From the NCBI GenBank assembly GCA_036971715.1, contig JAVHJL010000001.1, forward strand, positions 1,922,001 to 1,986,000: DNA of 64,000 bases, written 5' to 3'. The position numbers and the translations under genes are program-made. The notes beneath the pieces are model-generated. The model was not told the DNA's origin. It saw only the letters and a program-made list of their open reading frames with translations, and did no database searches. Below, in pieces: positions 11,147 to 22,207 of the stretch. Within the stretch, counting starts at the first letter, position 1. Every line of letters starts with the position of its first letter. Origin of the DNA: Arthrobotrys musiformis. Lineage: Eukaryota; Ascomycota; Orbiliomycetes; Orbiliales; Orbiliaceae.

Positions 11147-12469
11147 TTACAAGCCAACAACAGCAGCTAAGCCGACAGCTCCAAACAAAACTTGAGCTTG
11201 AACGAAAAAGTTCTGCCCAGCACCAGAACCACCATCAGTTGTAGTTGGGGTGGGAATGGATCTTGTTGCTGTCGCTATCGGGCTCGTAACGAACTTAGTA
11301 CTTCCATCACTGACTTCTGCAATAGTCGTAAATGCGGTTGTAACTTCTGGCTTTCCAGTTTCATCTAATCCTGTATTTGTAGGTTTCGGGGACGCCGAGC
11401 CACTCGTTTGAGTGGTCGTAGCGTCCGTCGAAGTATCGTTAGAATCGGTTGATGTAGAGGTATCTTCTGTGGGTGCAGAGGTAGAGTCTATAGGTGAAGG
11501 GGTAGAGGAATCTGTGATGGGGAGACTAGAGTCAGAGGGAGGTATTTCTTCGCTCGCACTGGTACTGCTGCTACTAGGAACAGCAATAGTAGTGGGAACG
11601 TCGGGGACAGTGGTGGTTGTCGGTACCGTACCAGTGGGGCTCTCAGTTTCTTGTGGGACGTCTTCAGTGGATGTTGGGTCCGTACCAGTTGGTTCTGCGA
11701 TGGGATCTTCGGTAGTTCCTTCAGTAGTTCCTTCAGTAGTTCCTTCAGTAGGCTGGGGATTGTCCTCAGTCGTTGGAGCAGGCCCATCAGTTGGGGTATC
11801 CTCGGTTGGAGTGTCACCACCGGTGGGTTCAGGTGCAGGGTCAGTGGTAGTGACCGGAGCAAAGTTATCAGTCGTAGTATCTCCTGGCACTGGTGTCGGG
11901 CTAGTCTGTCCACCCTCGCCGCCCGTCTCGGTACCTTTGCCCTGTGTGTCATCCTCTCGAACCTTTCTAATCACACGGGTTTTGGTGACCTGGTCGGGGG
12001 GCGTGAAAAACGGGGCCGTGAACTGAAGACACTCTTCGTCGCCATCATCAGCGAGAACGGAAGTAGTCGTGATCGGGTCAACGCAGGTTGTCCCAGTTGA
12101 TTCACTGTAGTAGACCTCTACGATTGCAGTGGTAGGCACAGACACGACTTCGCCAGAGCTGACAATATTTTCCGTTTGCGTCAGAATTGGGTCACCAGAT
12201 GTGATTGGCTCTGCGTCGGCGACAGTGGCTGGGTCATCAGCAGTCAAAATGACATAGACTGTTGGCGTCAAGATCTCTTGGATGCGGTAGCAATGGTCAA
12301 ACCCAGCGATCGAGCATGACGCAGGAGGCAGAGTGAGAAGGGACCCCGGCGCGTCACTCGTCGACGTCGAGTCAGCATCCGTTGTCGTTGTAGATGTGTC
12401 GACATCTCCATCTTGTGCCCAAGCGGCTGCCACAAATGAGGCAGCGAATGAAAGAGTTGACAATTTCAT
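11147..12469 (-). CDS. GPI-anchored Ser/Thr-rich (mucin-like) cell-wall protein
   Basis: A single-exon gene of 440 aa. The N-terminus MKLSTLSFAASFVAAAWAQ is a textbook signal peptide. Residues of about 55-170 form a small folded-looking region with four spaced cysteines (SCSIAGFDHC, TTCVDP, EECLQF), and the rest is Ser/Thr/Pro/Glu-rich, likely heavily O-glycosylated, including a TEGT repeat made by a 12-bp DNA repeat. The C-terminus has a small-residue stretch (DGGSGAG) followed by a hydrophobic tail, as expected for GPI attachment. The protein should be carried to the plasma membrane or wall. The family of the N-terminal domain is not recognised. The frame is certain because of length and coherent ends. 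Confidence 0.85.
   Translation of the reverse strand: MKLSTLSFAASFVAAAWAQDGDVDTSTTTTDADSTSTSDAPGSLLTLPPASCSIAGFDHCYRIQEILTPTVYVILTADDPATVADAEPITSGDPILTQTENIVSSGEVVSVPTTAIVEVYYSESTGTTCVDPITTTSVLADDGDEECLQFTAPFFTPPDQVTKTRVIRKVREDDTQGKGTETGGEGGQTSPTPVPGDTTTDNFAPVTTTDPAPEPTGGDTPTEDTPTDGPAPTTEDNPQPTEGTTEGTTEGTTEDPIAEPTGTDPTSTEDVPQETESPTGTVPTTTTVPDVPTTIAVPSSSSTSASEEIPPSDSSLPITDSSTPSPIDSTSAPTEDTSTSTDSNDTSTDATTTQTSGSASPKPTNTGLDETGKPEVTTAFTTIAEVSDGSTKFVTSPIATATRSIPTPTTTDGGSGAGQNFFVQAQVLFGAVGLAAVVGL
11710..11750 (-). repeat. 12-bp tandem repeat inside the mucin-like gene
   Basis: Three to four copies of a 12-bp unit (CAGTAGTTCCTT on the plus strand) encode TEGT repeats in the wall protein. Such in-frame repeats can change copy number without breaking the frame. 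Confidence 0.8.
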
Positions 12470-14044
12470 AGTGGGTAAAAATCTGCCGTAGAAGACGTCA
12501 GGGATACTGTAGAACCAGTGTGGTATAGATTTCCGGTATTGACAAGGACTTGGGGGCCCACTGTTGAATTCGGAAGGGTGTAACCTCGCGTGTAGTATGC
12601 TATGCGTAGGTATCTACGAGGCTTTGGAATTGTGGATTTGCTCACCTTTCGCTCGTTGGCCGCTTCGTCTTAAATCTTTAAATGTATTCCGAAATCCGAG
12701 AGTCGTAGGGAAGGCTGAAAGATTTTTCCCTCTTTCGATTCGTGGCCGCCATCTTTATTTCTGGCCCAGGCATCTCCATTTTGCATGAAAACAGACCCCT
12801 TTCGGTGTTTGCGTCTGTGTTCAGTGCAACATCTTGTTCAGCCGCACTGGGCGTTTTTGCCAACATTAAGATTCGCTTGAGTCTACAGACTGTGACTAGT
12901 GCAATACTGAATCCCGCCATTTTATAGTCTTGGTGTTCTTGGCTGCCCTGTGATCAAAGTCTCCAGCCATTTTTCAGCTGTCGGGAAAAAAAATAATTTT
13001 GCCTTGCGAAATTCACTCGTGCGCACCGCAGCATATGGCCATCAACATTCATACTCGCCGTTAGAATGCTGTCTTGTTGAGAAGACCAACATTATTCTTG
13101 GTTCATGGCGTGCTCGTATACATGCGACTTCTCGATGTCGAGGACTCCCAGTCTAACTTATAACGCCACCGACTGTGCCAGCAAAAAAAGCTTGCGCCCA
13201 GCCAGGCTGTGGACCCTTCAAATTTGTTTATCCCGAAGTTGAAGTGTGTTTATGTTTCGCTTTGTGTAGCCGAATCGCCACTCAATTACCTAATAATCCT
13301 TTGAGATTGGGCAAATGAGGAATGCAGCGGTCAAAACAAGGGTGTGCCGAAAAAACCAAAATGAATTCCATCTTATCGGCGTTAACCTTACACAGTAGGC
13401 CTTGAGTGCCCTAACGGATTCGAGTACGGATGCCGATTGAATTCGGGTCCAAAAGGGAGTCGGCGCACGATACAAAGCCGCAGAATCATAGCCAACGCTG
13501 CTTTCGACGGACTAGGTGGGTATATATCGATATCCGGTTAGGCGAGGCCATCAAATTAGGATCGAGATTCCCTTCGGACCCAATTGTGCACATGCGCTTC
13601 CAAGGATGCTTCTATTATGTAGGCCGACTCATGACCATAGGTCGTCGCTAGCCTCTTTGCAATTTTTAAAATATTCGCAGGTCCATAGGGCAAGACGTCA
13701 CTCGTCACAATAACAATCGATATCAAGAAGCCAGAACGAGTAAACCCGAAAATTAATGTTTTGTGTAACAGACCACAAATACACATATTTATATTGGCAT
13801 CAAGCTAACCCCTGGACACGAACAAAATAAGGGATTCTTGCACATATATTGTACGGATACCCCAGTGCGCCAACGAAGCCAAAGTGATATGATACCATCA
13901 TGAACATGAACTACCTGGTTGGCGAACTAGTAATTCTCAATGTTTGCGTCCGTCGAGTTTGGTCTCGTTGCTGCGCTTTGGCTGATCGTTTTACAACAGA
14001 TACAACACATATGCTCCAAATCGCTTCATGTTAGAAGGAGTCTA

Positions 14045-14071
14045 CCTAACCTAACCTAACCCTAACCTAAC
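14045..14071 (-). repeat. interstitial telomere-like tract
   Basis: Plus strand reads CCTAAC repeated with one CCCTAAC unit, that is TTAGG/TTAGGG units on the minus strand. Filamentous fungi usually have TTAGGG telomeres, so this 27-bp tract looks like a short internal telomeric insert or a telomere-repeat-like promoter box. Confidence 0.7.
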
Positions 14072-14106
14072 TGGGACCTTGGCCAAAGCGAGATAATCAT
14101 GCAATG

Positions 14107-14149
14107 CATGCGAATCATGCGAATCATGCGAATCATGCGAATCATGCGA
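14107..14149 (+). repeat. 9-bp tandem repeat (CATGCGAAT)
   Basis: Four perfect units of CATGCGAAT followed by a partial fifth (CATGCGAT). It lies 36 bp after the telomere-like tract and in no called gene. Confidence 0.9.
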
Positions 14150-15854
14150 TACGTTGGGTTAATGGGACGGGTCCAGTGCATATGGGCGGGTTTTATTCGT
14201 TTCTCAAAGGAGCCCACATAATCCTATATTCTGTATGACGAAAACTTTTCGTTGAAAGTCGAAGTTTAGTCATATCATTTTCCCAATCTCTTCTACTGAT
14301 GCTCGTTTACATTTTGGCCAATTAAACACATAAGTATATATACACTTTCCCGCCCCTTAAAATTTAATTCAAGGTTCTGTGCTCATATTGACTTCGCCCT
14401 GCTTTTGATGAATATAGGTTCAATTGTACATATGCATATTCAACGGAATGAACTACAAGTTTCAACCAGTGTGAAATTCGCACCCAATACTCAAAGATTA
14501 ATGGTGTAATGTCGGGTAGATTTATAGAACTAGTTAGCTGTGTTCGTCAAACAAGATTTGCCTTGGTGTGGCACTCGACTGCAGTATACACACACCTGTG
14601 CCGGGGCAGGTCTCTCCAAAATACCTAAGTATCATCTAGGCCGGGCGGCGTGACGTCATATATACGATGGTGGCTTTTAAAGTCGGGCCCGCTTTTGAAT
14701 TAACACAAATACGCTCCAGCACACTTCATTGCCTCAGGCATCTCCAAGCCAAATAGTTGGTTGTAAATGGCGTAGTTGGGTTGTAGTATGAGGGGCGTTT
14801 CAATGTTTCTCGTTCGTTTCGGTTGGGCCCTTCTTGTGTTGGTTCCTTACTATGGTGCATTTTACATTTTGAAGCAAAGTTGAATGGTCGATAACTATAT
14901 TAACTAATAGATACCTTGATGAAATGTCTTTTTTGGAATACAAATACCCATACCACTATAGCTACATCTCGGTATATTCTAGCAGCGAGCTCGAGATATT
15001 ATAGGCCCTAGTTAATGAATATAGATACGAAGGCCGTTGAAGAGCTTGTGGTATTTAGATAGAAACCCAAATGAGCTAGCTCTTAGGCCACCCAATTCCC
15101 CAAGTTCGGTAGCGAAGCTCGATCGAAGCCGCTCTTCGGTCGACTATCCGCGGACGAAAACGGTAGCGCTTCTCGATGTGCACACAATTATGAGCAAGGC
15201 AATGCGATAATAAAATTTTACCATCAGTCCTGACTTGAATAGGTACATACATTTGTAGGCGGAGTTTTTTGTCAAGATCGGATCCGAGGAAATAGATACC
15301 TTTCTCGTGTTTGGGTGCCCGGCTCGGCTTCGCGGCCGTGTTTGACGGTATGCCGCATAGGAATGCCTGGCTGAACATCATTGACGGCAAACACTTGGCA
15401 GACGTATATTGTGCTATCGTGTCCCCATTCCGTCCGCACAAATTTCAGGTTTTGAGTTCCGCATGCCTTTAGGTTGGTCTATCGATGCCATCTGGTTCTT
15501 GACAAGGTTGGGGCTGGCCGAGCGTATGGAGAGATCGACAGTAAGCTGTTCCTTCACTCCTTTCATTTTTGGGTCTTATAGGATCTAGATTACGGTATTT
15601 GTGCCCCTAGGATTATATTTAGTACCTTTCCGGATAGTTTCTCGGCTAACGCAGCGCTGACAGGCAAGGCTACAAATTCGCGGTTCGGTGTCCATAACAA
15701 AAGGCTTCTGGCAGAGAGCGCTGGCCAGCGACCTAAATATTTGTTTTAACTCTTTTGCTCCCCAGGGTCTGGTTTCGAGACAAGCTTATGCTGGTCTACT
15801 TCAAGGTTGAGCTGTTATCGGATATTAGGTTTATTCCCACCACGACTCTCCATT

Positions 15855-17419
15855 ATGAAGGCTTTCGTCCTTGTGATAGCGTGGGCTTCGCTTTTCGCAC
15901 AAGCATTTTCTCTCCCCGCGGCCAACTTCTTAGAACTCCTCAAGGCGTTGTCCGCAAATGCATCATGCCGGACTGTTAAGAATTCTGTTACAGCGCCAGT
16001 AGTAGCGACCGGGTACCAGGCTAAGTTGGCCATAGCCGGTTTAAGAGACCCTCGCCAAATTCTTTTTGATAAACAGGGGAGACTCCTCGTAGTTGATAGA
16101 GGGGTTGGGATAAAGCAATTTAAAGTTGATAGGTGTGGGCTACTAGTTGGCAGCACAACGATAGTAGAGGATCCTCAAGTAGGTACCAATGCCATATTTT
16201 AAGATAGTTATAGTAGTAAAGATTGACTAACAGGATCTAGCTTAACCATGGCCTGACAATTTCTACTGATGGCAAGACGCTTTTCGCATCGACTTCAGAT
16301 GTGGCGTACGGGTGGACTTATGATACAAATAGTGGAAGGGTCTCCGGGAAAAAAGCTTTGGTGACTGGAATGTCATCCGGTGGACATGTTACCCGTAGCC
16401 TCTTGGTACCAAACGGAAATCCTGATCTTTTACTTATCAGCGTGGGCTCCGACGGGAATTTCGATAAAGGTACTAAGGATTATTCGTCGGGGCGATCCCA
16501 GATCCGCGGATTCAAATGGAAAGATCTCCTCTCTAAACCAATAGTATACCGAAAGGGTGGAACGAATTTCGGCTGGGGTCTTAGGAATAGTGTTGGGCTG
16601 AGGGACGACAAGAAGGGACAGCTCTGGAGTGTAGAGAACTCAGCTGATAACATTAAAAGGTATGTCTTCTTGCTAAGCGTATCACTAAAACATTGATCAG
16701 AACCTGATCCCACGTCATTGTTTTTAGAGCTGGTGTCGATGTTCACACTGACAACCCAGGCGAGGAACTTAACTTTCACGGCTCAGTTCGTGACACCAGT
16801 ACCTCACGAAGAAATTATGGCTACCCTGCATGCTTCACAGCTTGGGATCCTTCCGTGATCTCCGACCACAAAAATTTAGCTAGAGGGCAGCAATTCTCCC
16901 TTGACCCCAACGTAACCGATGCAGAATGTGCATCGAACTACCAAGCTCCAAGACTTGCGTTTCCAGCTCATACCGCGCCCCTCGATATTATTTTTGACAA
17001 AGCCGGAGATGCATGGGTTACAATGCATGGTTCTTGGAATAGGGATCCTCCGATTGTAAGTTCTCTAAACCCAAAATCTTAGCTATCATGAAATCAGGCA
17101 TTTGCAATTTTCATATAAGCCTGGAACATAAATAATGAAGGGTGCCATTTTCTTCTTACAGGGCTACCAACTTATCACAATACCATTCAATAACGGAACT
17201 GGTCAACCGAAGGCAAATAGCTCCTCAAACAAAGGGTATAAGACAATAGTCTCCAATAAGGATGTAAACGTTTGTCCCGATACTAGTCGTTGTTTCAGGC
17301 CGACGAGTTTAGCTATCGCCGATGATGGAGCGATTTTCATGAGTTCCGACTCTACGGGACAGATCTACAGAGTCGAAAAGAAAGGATCTGGTCGCCCTAA
17401 ACCCTTTAAGTGGCCGTAG
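15855..17419 (+). CDS. secreted sorbosone/pyranose dehydrogenase-like quinoprotein (AA12-type)
   Basis: Four exons, 15855-16178, 16241-16659, 16728-17055 and 17162-17419 (introns 62, 68 and 106 nt), give 442 aa. A signal peptide (MKAFVLVIAWASLFAQAFS) is followed by a six-bladed propeller of the soluble glucose/sorbosone dehydrogenase type. Signatures include LRDPRQILFDKQGRLLVVDR (about 57-76), NFGWGLRNSVGL (217-228), HTDNPGEELNFHG (254-266), HGSWNRDPPIGYQL (348-361) and SLAIADDGAIFMSS near the end. Family knowledge: fungal members of CAZy AA12 are PQQ-dependent and oxidise sugars such as L-fucose or 2-keto-glucose, feeding electrons to other redox enzymes. There is no fused cytochrome or CBM1 here, so it is a single-domain form. 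Substrate is not predictable from the sequence. Confidence 0.87.
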
Positions 17420-17779
17420 TTAGGTATCAGTGCTAGAGCCGCATGGCGTCTTTTATGCATTTTAGGCAGGTATATAGAGATGTTAGATATTTATGTACAT
17501 ATATGTATGTATAGTGATATATATGCACGACATTCCTTCTTGAATACGAGTACTAGAACTACTGAGAAAAGTTATAAGCCAGTCTAAGCGGTCTGAGAAT
17601 TTACTTGTTGCTTTGACCTCAGAGTAGTCCTCTCGACACTTGAAAAGGATCCAGTTCTAGAATTTCGTGATCTATTGTAATATTGAGATCCCAAATTATG
17701 ATGCTAAGCTAGTTTATGAAGAAATCCTTACAAAAGCGGAATTGTCTTATAGATAGATCGAAGTGGGAGACGAATCGCC
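17420..17779. other. short intergenic stretch between convergent genes
   Basis: About 360 bp of AT-rich DNA with TATATG-type repeats (17470-17525) between the dehydrogenase stop and the stop of the deaminase-like gene. It presumably carries both 3' processing signals. Confidence 0.5.
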
Positions 17780-19645
17780 TCACGTGATTTCCTTGCTCTC
17801 CTCGATGAAGCCAATTCGCCAAAGCTCATTTTGGACTCGTTGGAAAGCAACATCATGAACTACAGCATCAGCGCAACTGGGGCCCGGGCGATGCCAGTCC
17901 CGAGACACCTCCTTGTGGCCATAAGCCCCATATTTGTGGAATATCGTAAAACGGCGTGACCCGATCTTAGGCTCCCTCCCATACGATTTTAGCCACTCGT
18001 TGCAAATCCAGCAACATAATTTACTGACACCGATTTGAAAGTTTCTTTGGTTAGGATACCGCTGCTGTAAGAAGTAGGCTAGCCTACACTCATAGTGCGG
18101 CTCGGGTTCCGTTTTGGAGTCCTGGGGAACATCCAAAAAATTTGGGTAATAGGCAACTATGTCGTCAAGGGAAAGTGGTTGGGTCCCTATGCATGCAGCT
18201 ACCGTATTAAGTGTATTTAAAATCGTTCTCTAAACAGATGGCCACAATTAGTATTAGAACCACATCTCGTTGTTGGCGCAATATACACCATTCCGAATGC
18301 GAGATCTCAAGGCATTTGGCTGAATCACTAACCGGTGAAGATTTTGACCCTCCTGCATCCTCTATCGGCCTACTTCTATCGGGGTAATCCCCTCGGCGTA
18401 GATTTTTCTGAATCCCGAACGCGAACGTGGGCGGGGACGGGGATCCGGACCGAGCTCGAGAGGGGGGCCCGCGACATCTGTTTCCCTTTGAGTCTATTTC
18501 TTGATAATCCCATAAACTCAAAGCGACGACGTCCTTGAGCGATGTATTATTAGCAGAGCTCGCGATTGACCACCAGGGCAAGGTTAAGAGCTGAGGCTTA
18601 CTACTAGCTCCATTTCAACGATCAACGGCCTATAGGCGGGGATCCTTGCGCAATACATCAACAAAAGCCAGGCTAGATAATACTCCCCTAGCTTTTTGAA
18701 CCTCCAAACAAGAACAGCTCCCATCAGATCCTCGAGGATATCATCTCCTAGGAAATAAGCTAGTGTGACGGCGGTATTCAAATCGATTATCCTAGCATCT
18801 TTCGAGAAGTCCAAAAATGCTTCAAGAACTCGGCATAAAATCCCTGTTAGTGGCGGTAAGGGATCGGTTGAATCTTCTGAGCACTGGGTAATGTCAAGGC
18901 AGTCAAGGAACTGATTATCTCCCATGATACTTCCGTACTGCTCCCCCATTGGATAAGTCTCCAAATCTTCGCGACATCTTTTATCAATATCCTCGAGGCT
19001 ATTCTTTATTTCATCCTGGACTTTAAAGATCCGGGATAATATTTTTTGGCGGCAACCGGTGAGAATCTGCGTGAAAAGCTTCTCAGAGCACTTCGCCCTG
19101 GGGGTACCTAGGGCAATTTGCTCAGTAATATTCATTAAGGCTTCCACATGATCCCTTTCATGCTCTTCTAGGGGTCTGTTTTTGGCGACAATTATCTCTA
19201 GGTGTGAAGGTTTAGTAATGATGGATACTGCTGCAACGTCCCCGTGGCCTTCTGTTACAAATAACAGTGCTAGGGCGTTCAAAATATCAGCATCGAGATC
19301 TCCCTGCCTTTCTATTCTCCTTGAAACATCATCTGGGAAGAATGATGTCGCCCTGGGGGTCTGGGTACGAGGCAAAAGCGATGTACGGAAGCGATGTTTC
19401 CGGTGAGCGTCGTTCCGGTGAGATTGAATAACTTGTAGAACATGTAACAGAGCCCCCAAGTCTGGGCGGCTGGGACTAGATGGTACCGTCCTAAGTGATA
19501 CGTATCCATGGTTTAGAAGATAGACCAGTTCTAGCTAGAATGCAGCGTGGTGTGGCAACTTACATATTCTCTTGATACGTATGCGAGAGGCTGCAGCAGC
19601 TTAGTTATAGTCAGATCGATCTGGAGGGTGTTTTCAGGGAGAGAC
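17780..19645 (-). CDS. deaminase-fold (OTT_1508-like) protein, gene model uncertain or decayed
   Basis: Three open blocks read on the minus strand. The 5' block at about 19645-19562 encodes LLQPLAYVSREY. The main block, about 19539-18600, encodes about 300 residues, and the 3' block, about 18232-17780, ends the protein. The last block has an H-Y-E triad-like motif (codons 18089-18097) and KLCCWICNEW (CxxC at 18002-18013), the zinc-binding H-x-E...CxxC arrangement of the cytidine-deaminase superfamily, followed by RRFTIFHKYGAYGHKEVSRDW. This fits the fungal OTT_1508-like deaminase family. Joining the blocks needs introns of only 29 and 35 nt, or leaves stops. An in-frame TGA also interrupts the conserved-looking 5' part near 19650-19670. 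A Ser/Arg/Pro-rich segment (18500-18300) may be a linker or intronic. It could be a pseudogene; substrate unknown. Confidence 0.55.
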
Positions 19646-20342
19646 CTAAAGATTCAAAACATACTTGCCTTTGGTCCCTTTAAAGGTCGCATATGAGCAA
19701 ATTTGGTGCGGATCACAATGATATCTGTGGTTAAGAATCAATTCGAAAATAGCGCACCGATAGCACGAGGCGCTTCATGCCGCGGGGCCTAACACAAGCT
19801 TAAGCTTGGATATTCTGAAAAATTTCCAGCCCACGCCATGGCACTAGCCGGTGGTATACTCCGGTAATTGCTGTAGCGCTATGATTGCAACTAGACCTAT
19901 AGTTGTATTATTCTCTTTATAGTACGTCTATAGCTAAATAACTCCCGCTATAGTTACGGGCTAGCTACAACTTGTGTTGACTAGGTATATATATAGTATT
20001 GCAGCAGATCGAGATATATCTAGATTTAAATTTTAAATTTTATCGTGATATGATCATGGTTCAGTTTTGGTAGTCTTAGTTTAAGAGTAGCCTCGAAGGG
20101 GCCGAAACAACCCGCAATATGCAACATTTCACGCATCGGTTAAATCGTTCAACGTACTACTCATCCCCGCTAAATACCTAGGTACTCTCTATAGCTGGCA
20201 GCCCTGACCGCGCAACCCTGATGCAGAGAACTAACCATCGTCAAAAATTGAACCAATCTCGAAACCGGCTCGCTGTCCACCTCAGCGAGTATATACTCCC
20301 TATTCATATAAGGGAAAGTCATAACGACCAAGAAACACTATA
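19646..20342. other. intergenic stretch between divergent genes
   Basis: About 700 bp. The left part contains a minus-strand open segment (about 19720-19660) that reads IRTKFAHMRPLKGPKA in the same frame as the deaminase-like gene and may be its lost 5' coding part. The right part (20280-20340) has TATATAC and CATATAAG boxes before the DUF3074 gene start. Confidence 0.45.
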
Positions 20343-21318
20343 ATGACTACCTCGAGCTACATTAAATCAATCCCAGTTTCCTTGGACTCAATCCCCAAAT
20401 CAGGGACGGAATTAAACGGATACCTCACAAATGTCATCAATGAGGCACACTCGCTTATAAACACCCTTGTTTCCCCGCCCAGAGAACCGTGGAACTTAAA
20501 CTTTAAGAAATCCAACAAATTCGGCGAAGTAGAAGTTTCTTCTCGAAATCACCAAATTCCGGAGGGAACGGAATATTGGTTTGCCAGACGGAGCCTCCAT
20601 GAAGTTGAAAGTGAAGAGGGGAGTTCGAAAGGAACGCTGCAATGGGACGATTTTAAGAATCTTTTGTTCCATGATCATTTTGAGAATGAGAGGGAGTACG
20701 GCCCTTCTGTTAGTCGTGTCGATAAGTTAGACGTGGAATGGGGTCTATCGGATGTCGCGGTGGCGGGCTGGAACATTACGCAGATCAATGGTAAATTGCC
20801 CTTTCCTACTTTACTTTAAAACAAAATCTATATTTATCGTGTGCATAGGCTATGCAATTCATCATCATCTACCATGGCCTCTGAACCCTCGAGTATTTCC
20901 CGTGCTGCTAGTACTAGCTTCGGCAATCGATACGAAGGAGTTCATGGCAATTAGCATCCCGATAAAGTTAACACTTGATACTAAAGGTAGGAATGTGGAA
21001 ACCGAAGAGTCAGTTACTGTTATCGGCGCAAGGGACACTGTGGGTCAATACGTTGCTGTGGAGCGGGTTGCTTTCCGAGAACCGGAGACTAGTAGTAGGA
21101 AAGCAGAGGTGGCTTGGAGTATGGCAACAGCTAGTGGTAAGTGTACCTGGCTCGTTTTAAAATGCAGTCTTATGCTGAGGCACATGGTGACGTTAATAGA
21201 TGCGGCGGGGAATATACCGATGGCAATGCAGCGGCGAGTAATCGGGGGCTCGATTTTCAAAGACGTCGAAGCGTTTTTATTATACGTTTTCAAGAAGAAG
21301 GCAGGCGGGGCTTCTTAA
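20343..21318 (+). CDS. DUF3074 (START-like) domain protein
   Basis: Three exons, 20343-20790, 20849-21136 and 21200-21318, with introns of 58 and 63 nt, give 284 aa. The order of conserved segments matches the fungal DUF3074 family: an N-terminal helical part (IPKSGTELNGYLTNVINEA), EYWFARRSLHE (about 78-88), GTLQWDDFKNLLFHDHFENE (about 98-117) and EYGPSV, then strands with HHHLPWPLNPRVFPVLL, and a last helix SDAAGNIPMAMQRRVIGGSI followed by DVEAFLLYVF. The fold is related to START/Bet v1 lipid-binding domains, so a hydrophobic ligand is likely, but no activity is established. It appears cytosolic: no signal peptide or membrane helix. The first ATG is used and sits 50 bp after TATA-like sequence. 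Confidence 0.82.
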
Positions 21319-22207
21319 TCTCGATATCTCGCGGATAGAGAACCGAGACAAATCAGGACCAACCAGATACATTAGATAAACCACCCCCTCAAAGGTTCAA
21401 TTGGCGTCTGGGGGTAGATGCGACCATATCGGAATCCTTGTATTCTCGTATAGCTCAGTCTCAAATGTCTAGACAGTTCGGGCCACCGAAACATCGGTAG
21501 CCGACGCCTCTGAGACTACTTACATTCTTGAGCGCCTCCTGGGAGCTTATGTTTCAAGGGACCTCTCACAGAAGGGATTAATTCATGAAGGTACCAGTGC
21601 TTCTCAGCCTCATGGTTTTGCGCTCCGGATATAGACTAGGTATTTCCGGCGCAAACGCTAGAAGGTGTCATCCGAGCCTGGGCCTAGTTCGGTGATGATA
21701 ATGTTTTAACCTTCGCTTCTCCTGCGCAAGACCGAAACCTCGGCGTTAGAATTGCAAGATCGAATGTTGCTGATCGGCGTGGGTGAAACATTAACGGTTG
21801 CGGACTTAAATTATATGCTCACCGCACCGGCTGCAGCCAGATGTTACTGGATATCCAAATCCGGTCATGATTTTTTAATTTTGACCCTGCGAAGGAGAAT
21901 TGTCATTACAATTATGATGCTGTCGCTGGACCCAATTTAAATCTATTGGTGGCAGTTAGAAAACAAATAGAGTGATATCTAGCCTTTGCACCCGATTTCC
22001 GAATACTATTGATTACATCGTTGGTTTGCTTTTAGGAAGAATCATAGAACATTGCTCTCTACCTGGCATTTCAACATAGATACAACAGCAGAATCAACTG
22101 TATTCTACAGCCAAAAATTATGACATAAACAACACACTGGGCGATTTTACGAAACTTGGACAGATTGGGTCGAGGAAACTGCAACGTCCTGGCGGGATCG
22201 AGGAGCT
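21319..22207. other. intergenic stretch, no supported gene
   Basis: About 890 bp between two plus-strand genes. A 62-codon frame at 21752-21940 begins with TTG and has no family signature. The right end is the promoter of rhodopsin-like gene 2. Confidence 0.4.

Larger units (their letters stand above)
12470..15854. other. gene-poor stretch of 3.4 kb with simple repeats
   Basis: No supported gene. The left end should hold the promoter of the GPI mucin-like gene. A telomere-like tract (14045-14071) and a 9-bp tandem repeat (14107-14149) lie close together. A minus-strand open frame at 15076-15441 (121 codons) has no recognisable family and is not called. The right end is the promoter of the quinoprotein dehydrogenase gene. 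Confidence 0.45.

Noticed and set aside
11412..12026. 204-codon plus-strand frame
   Set aside because: It is the antisense shadow of the Thr/Ser-rich GPI protein gene and reads as Val/Ser-only low-complexity sequence.
19312..19509. 65-codon minus-strand frame with an ATG (MDTYHLGRYH)
   Set aside because: It overlaps the longer deaminase-gene frame, which has much better coding character. It was kept in mind as a possible alternative 5' part, but no splice joins it in phase.
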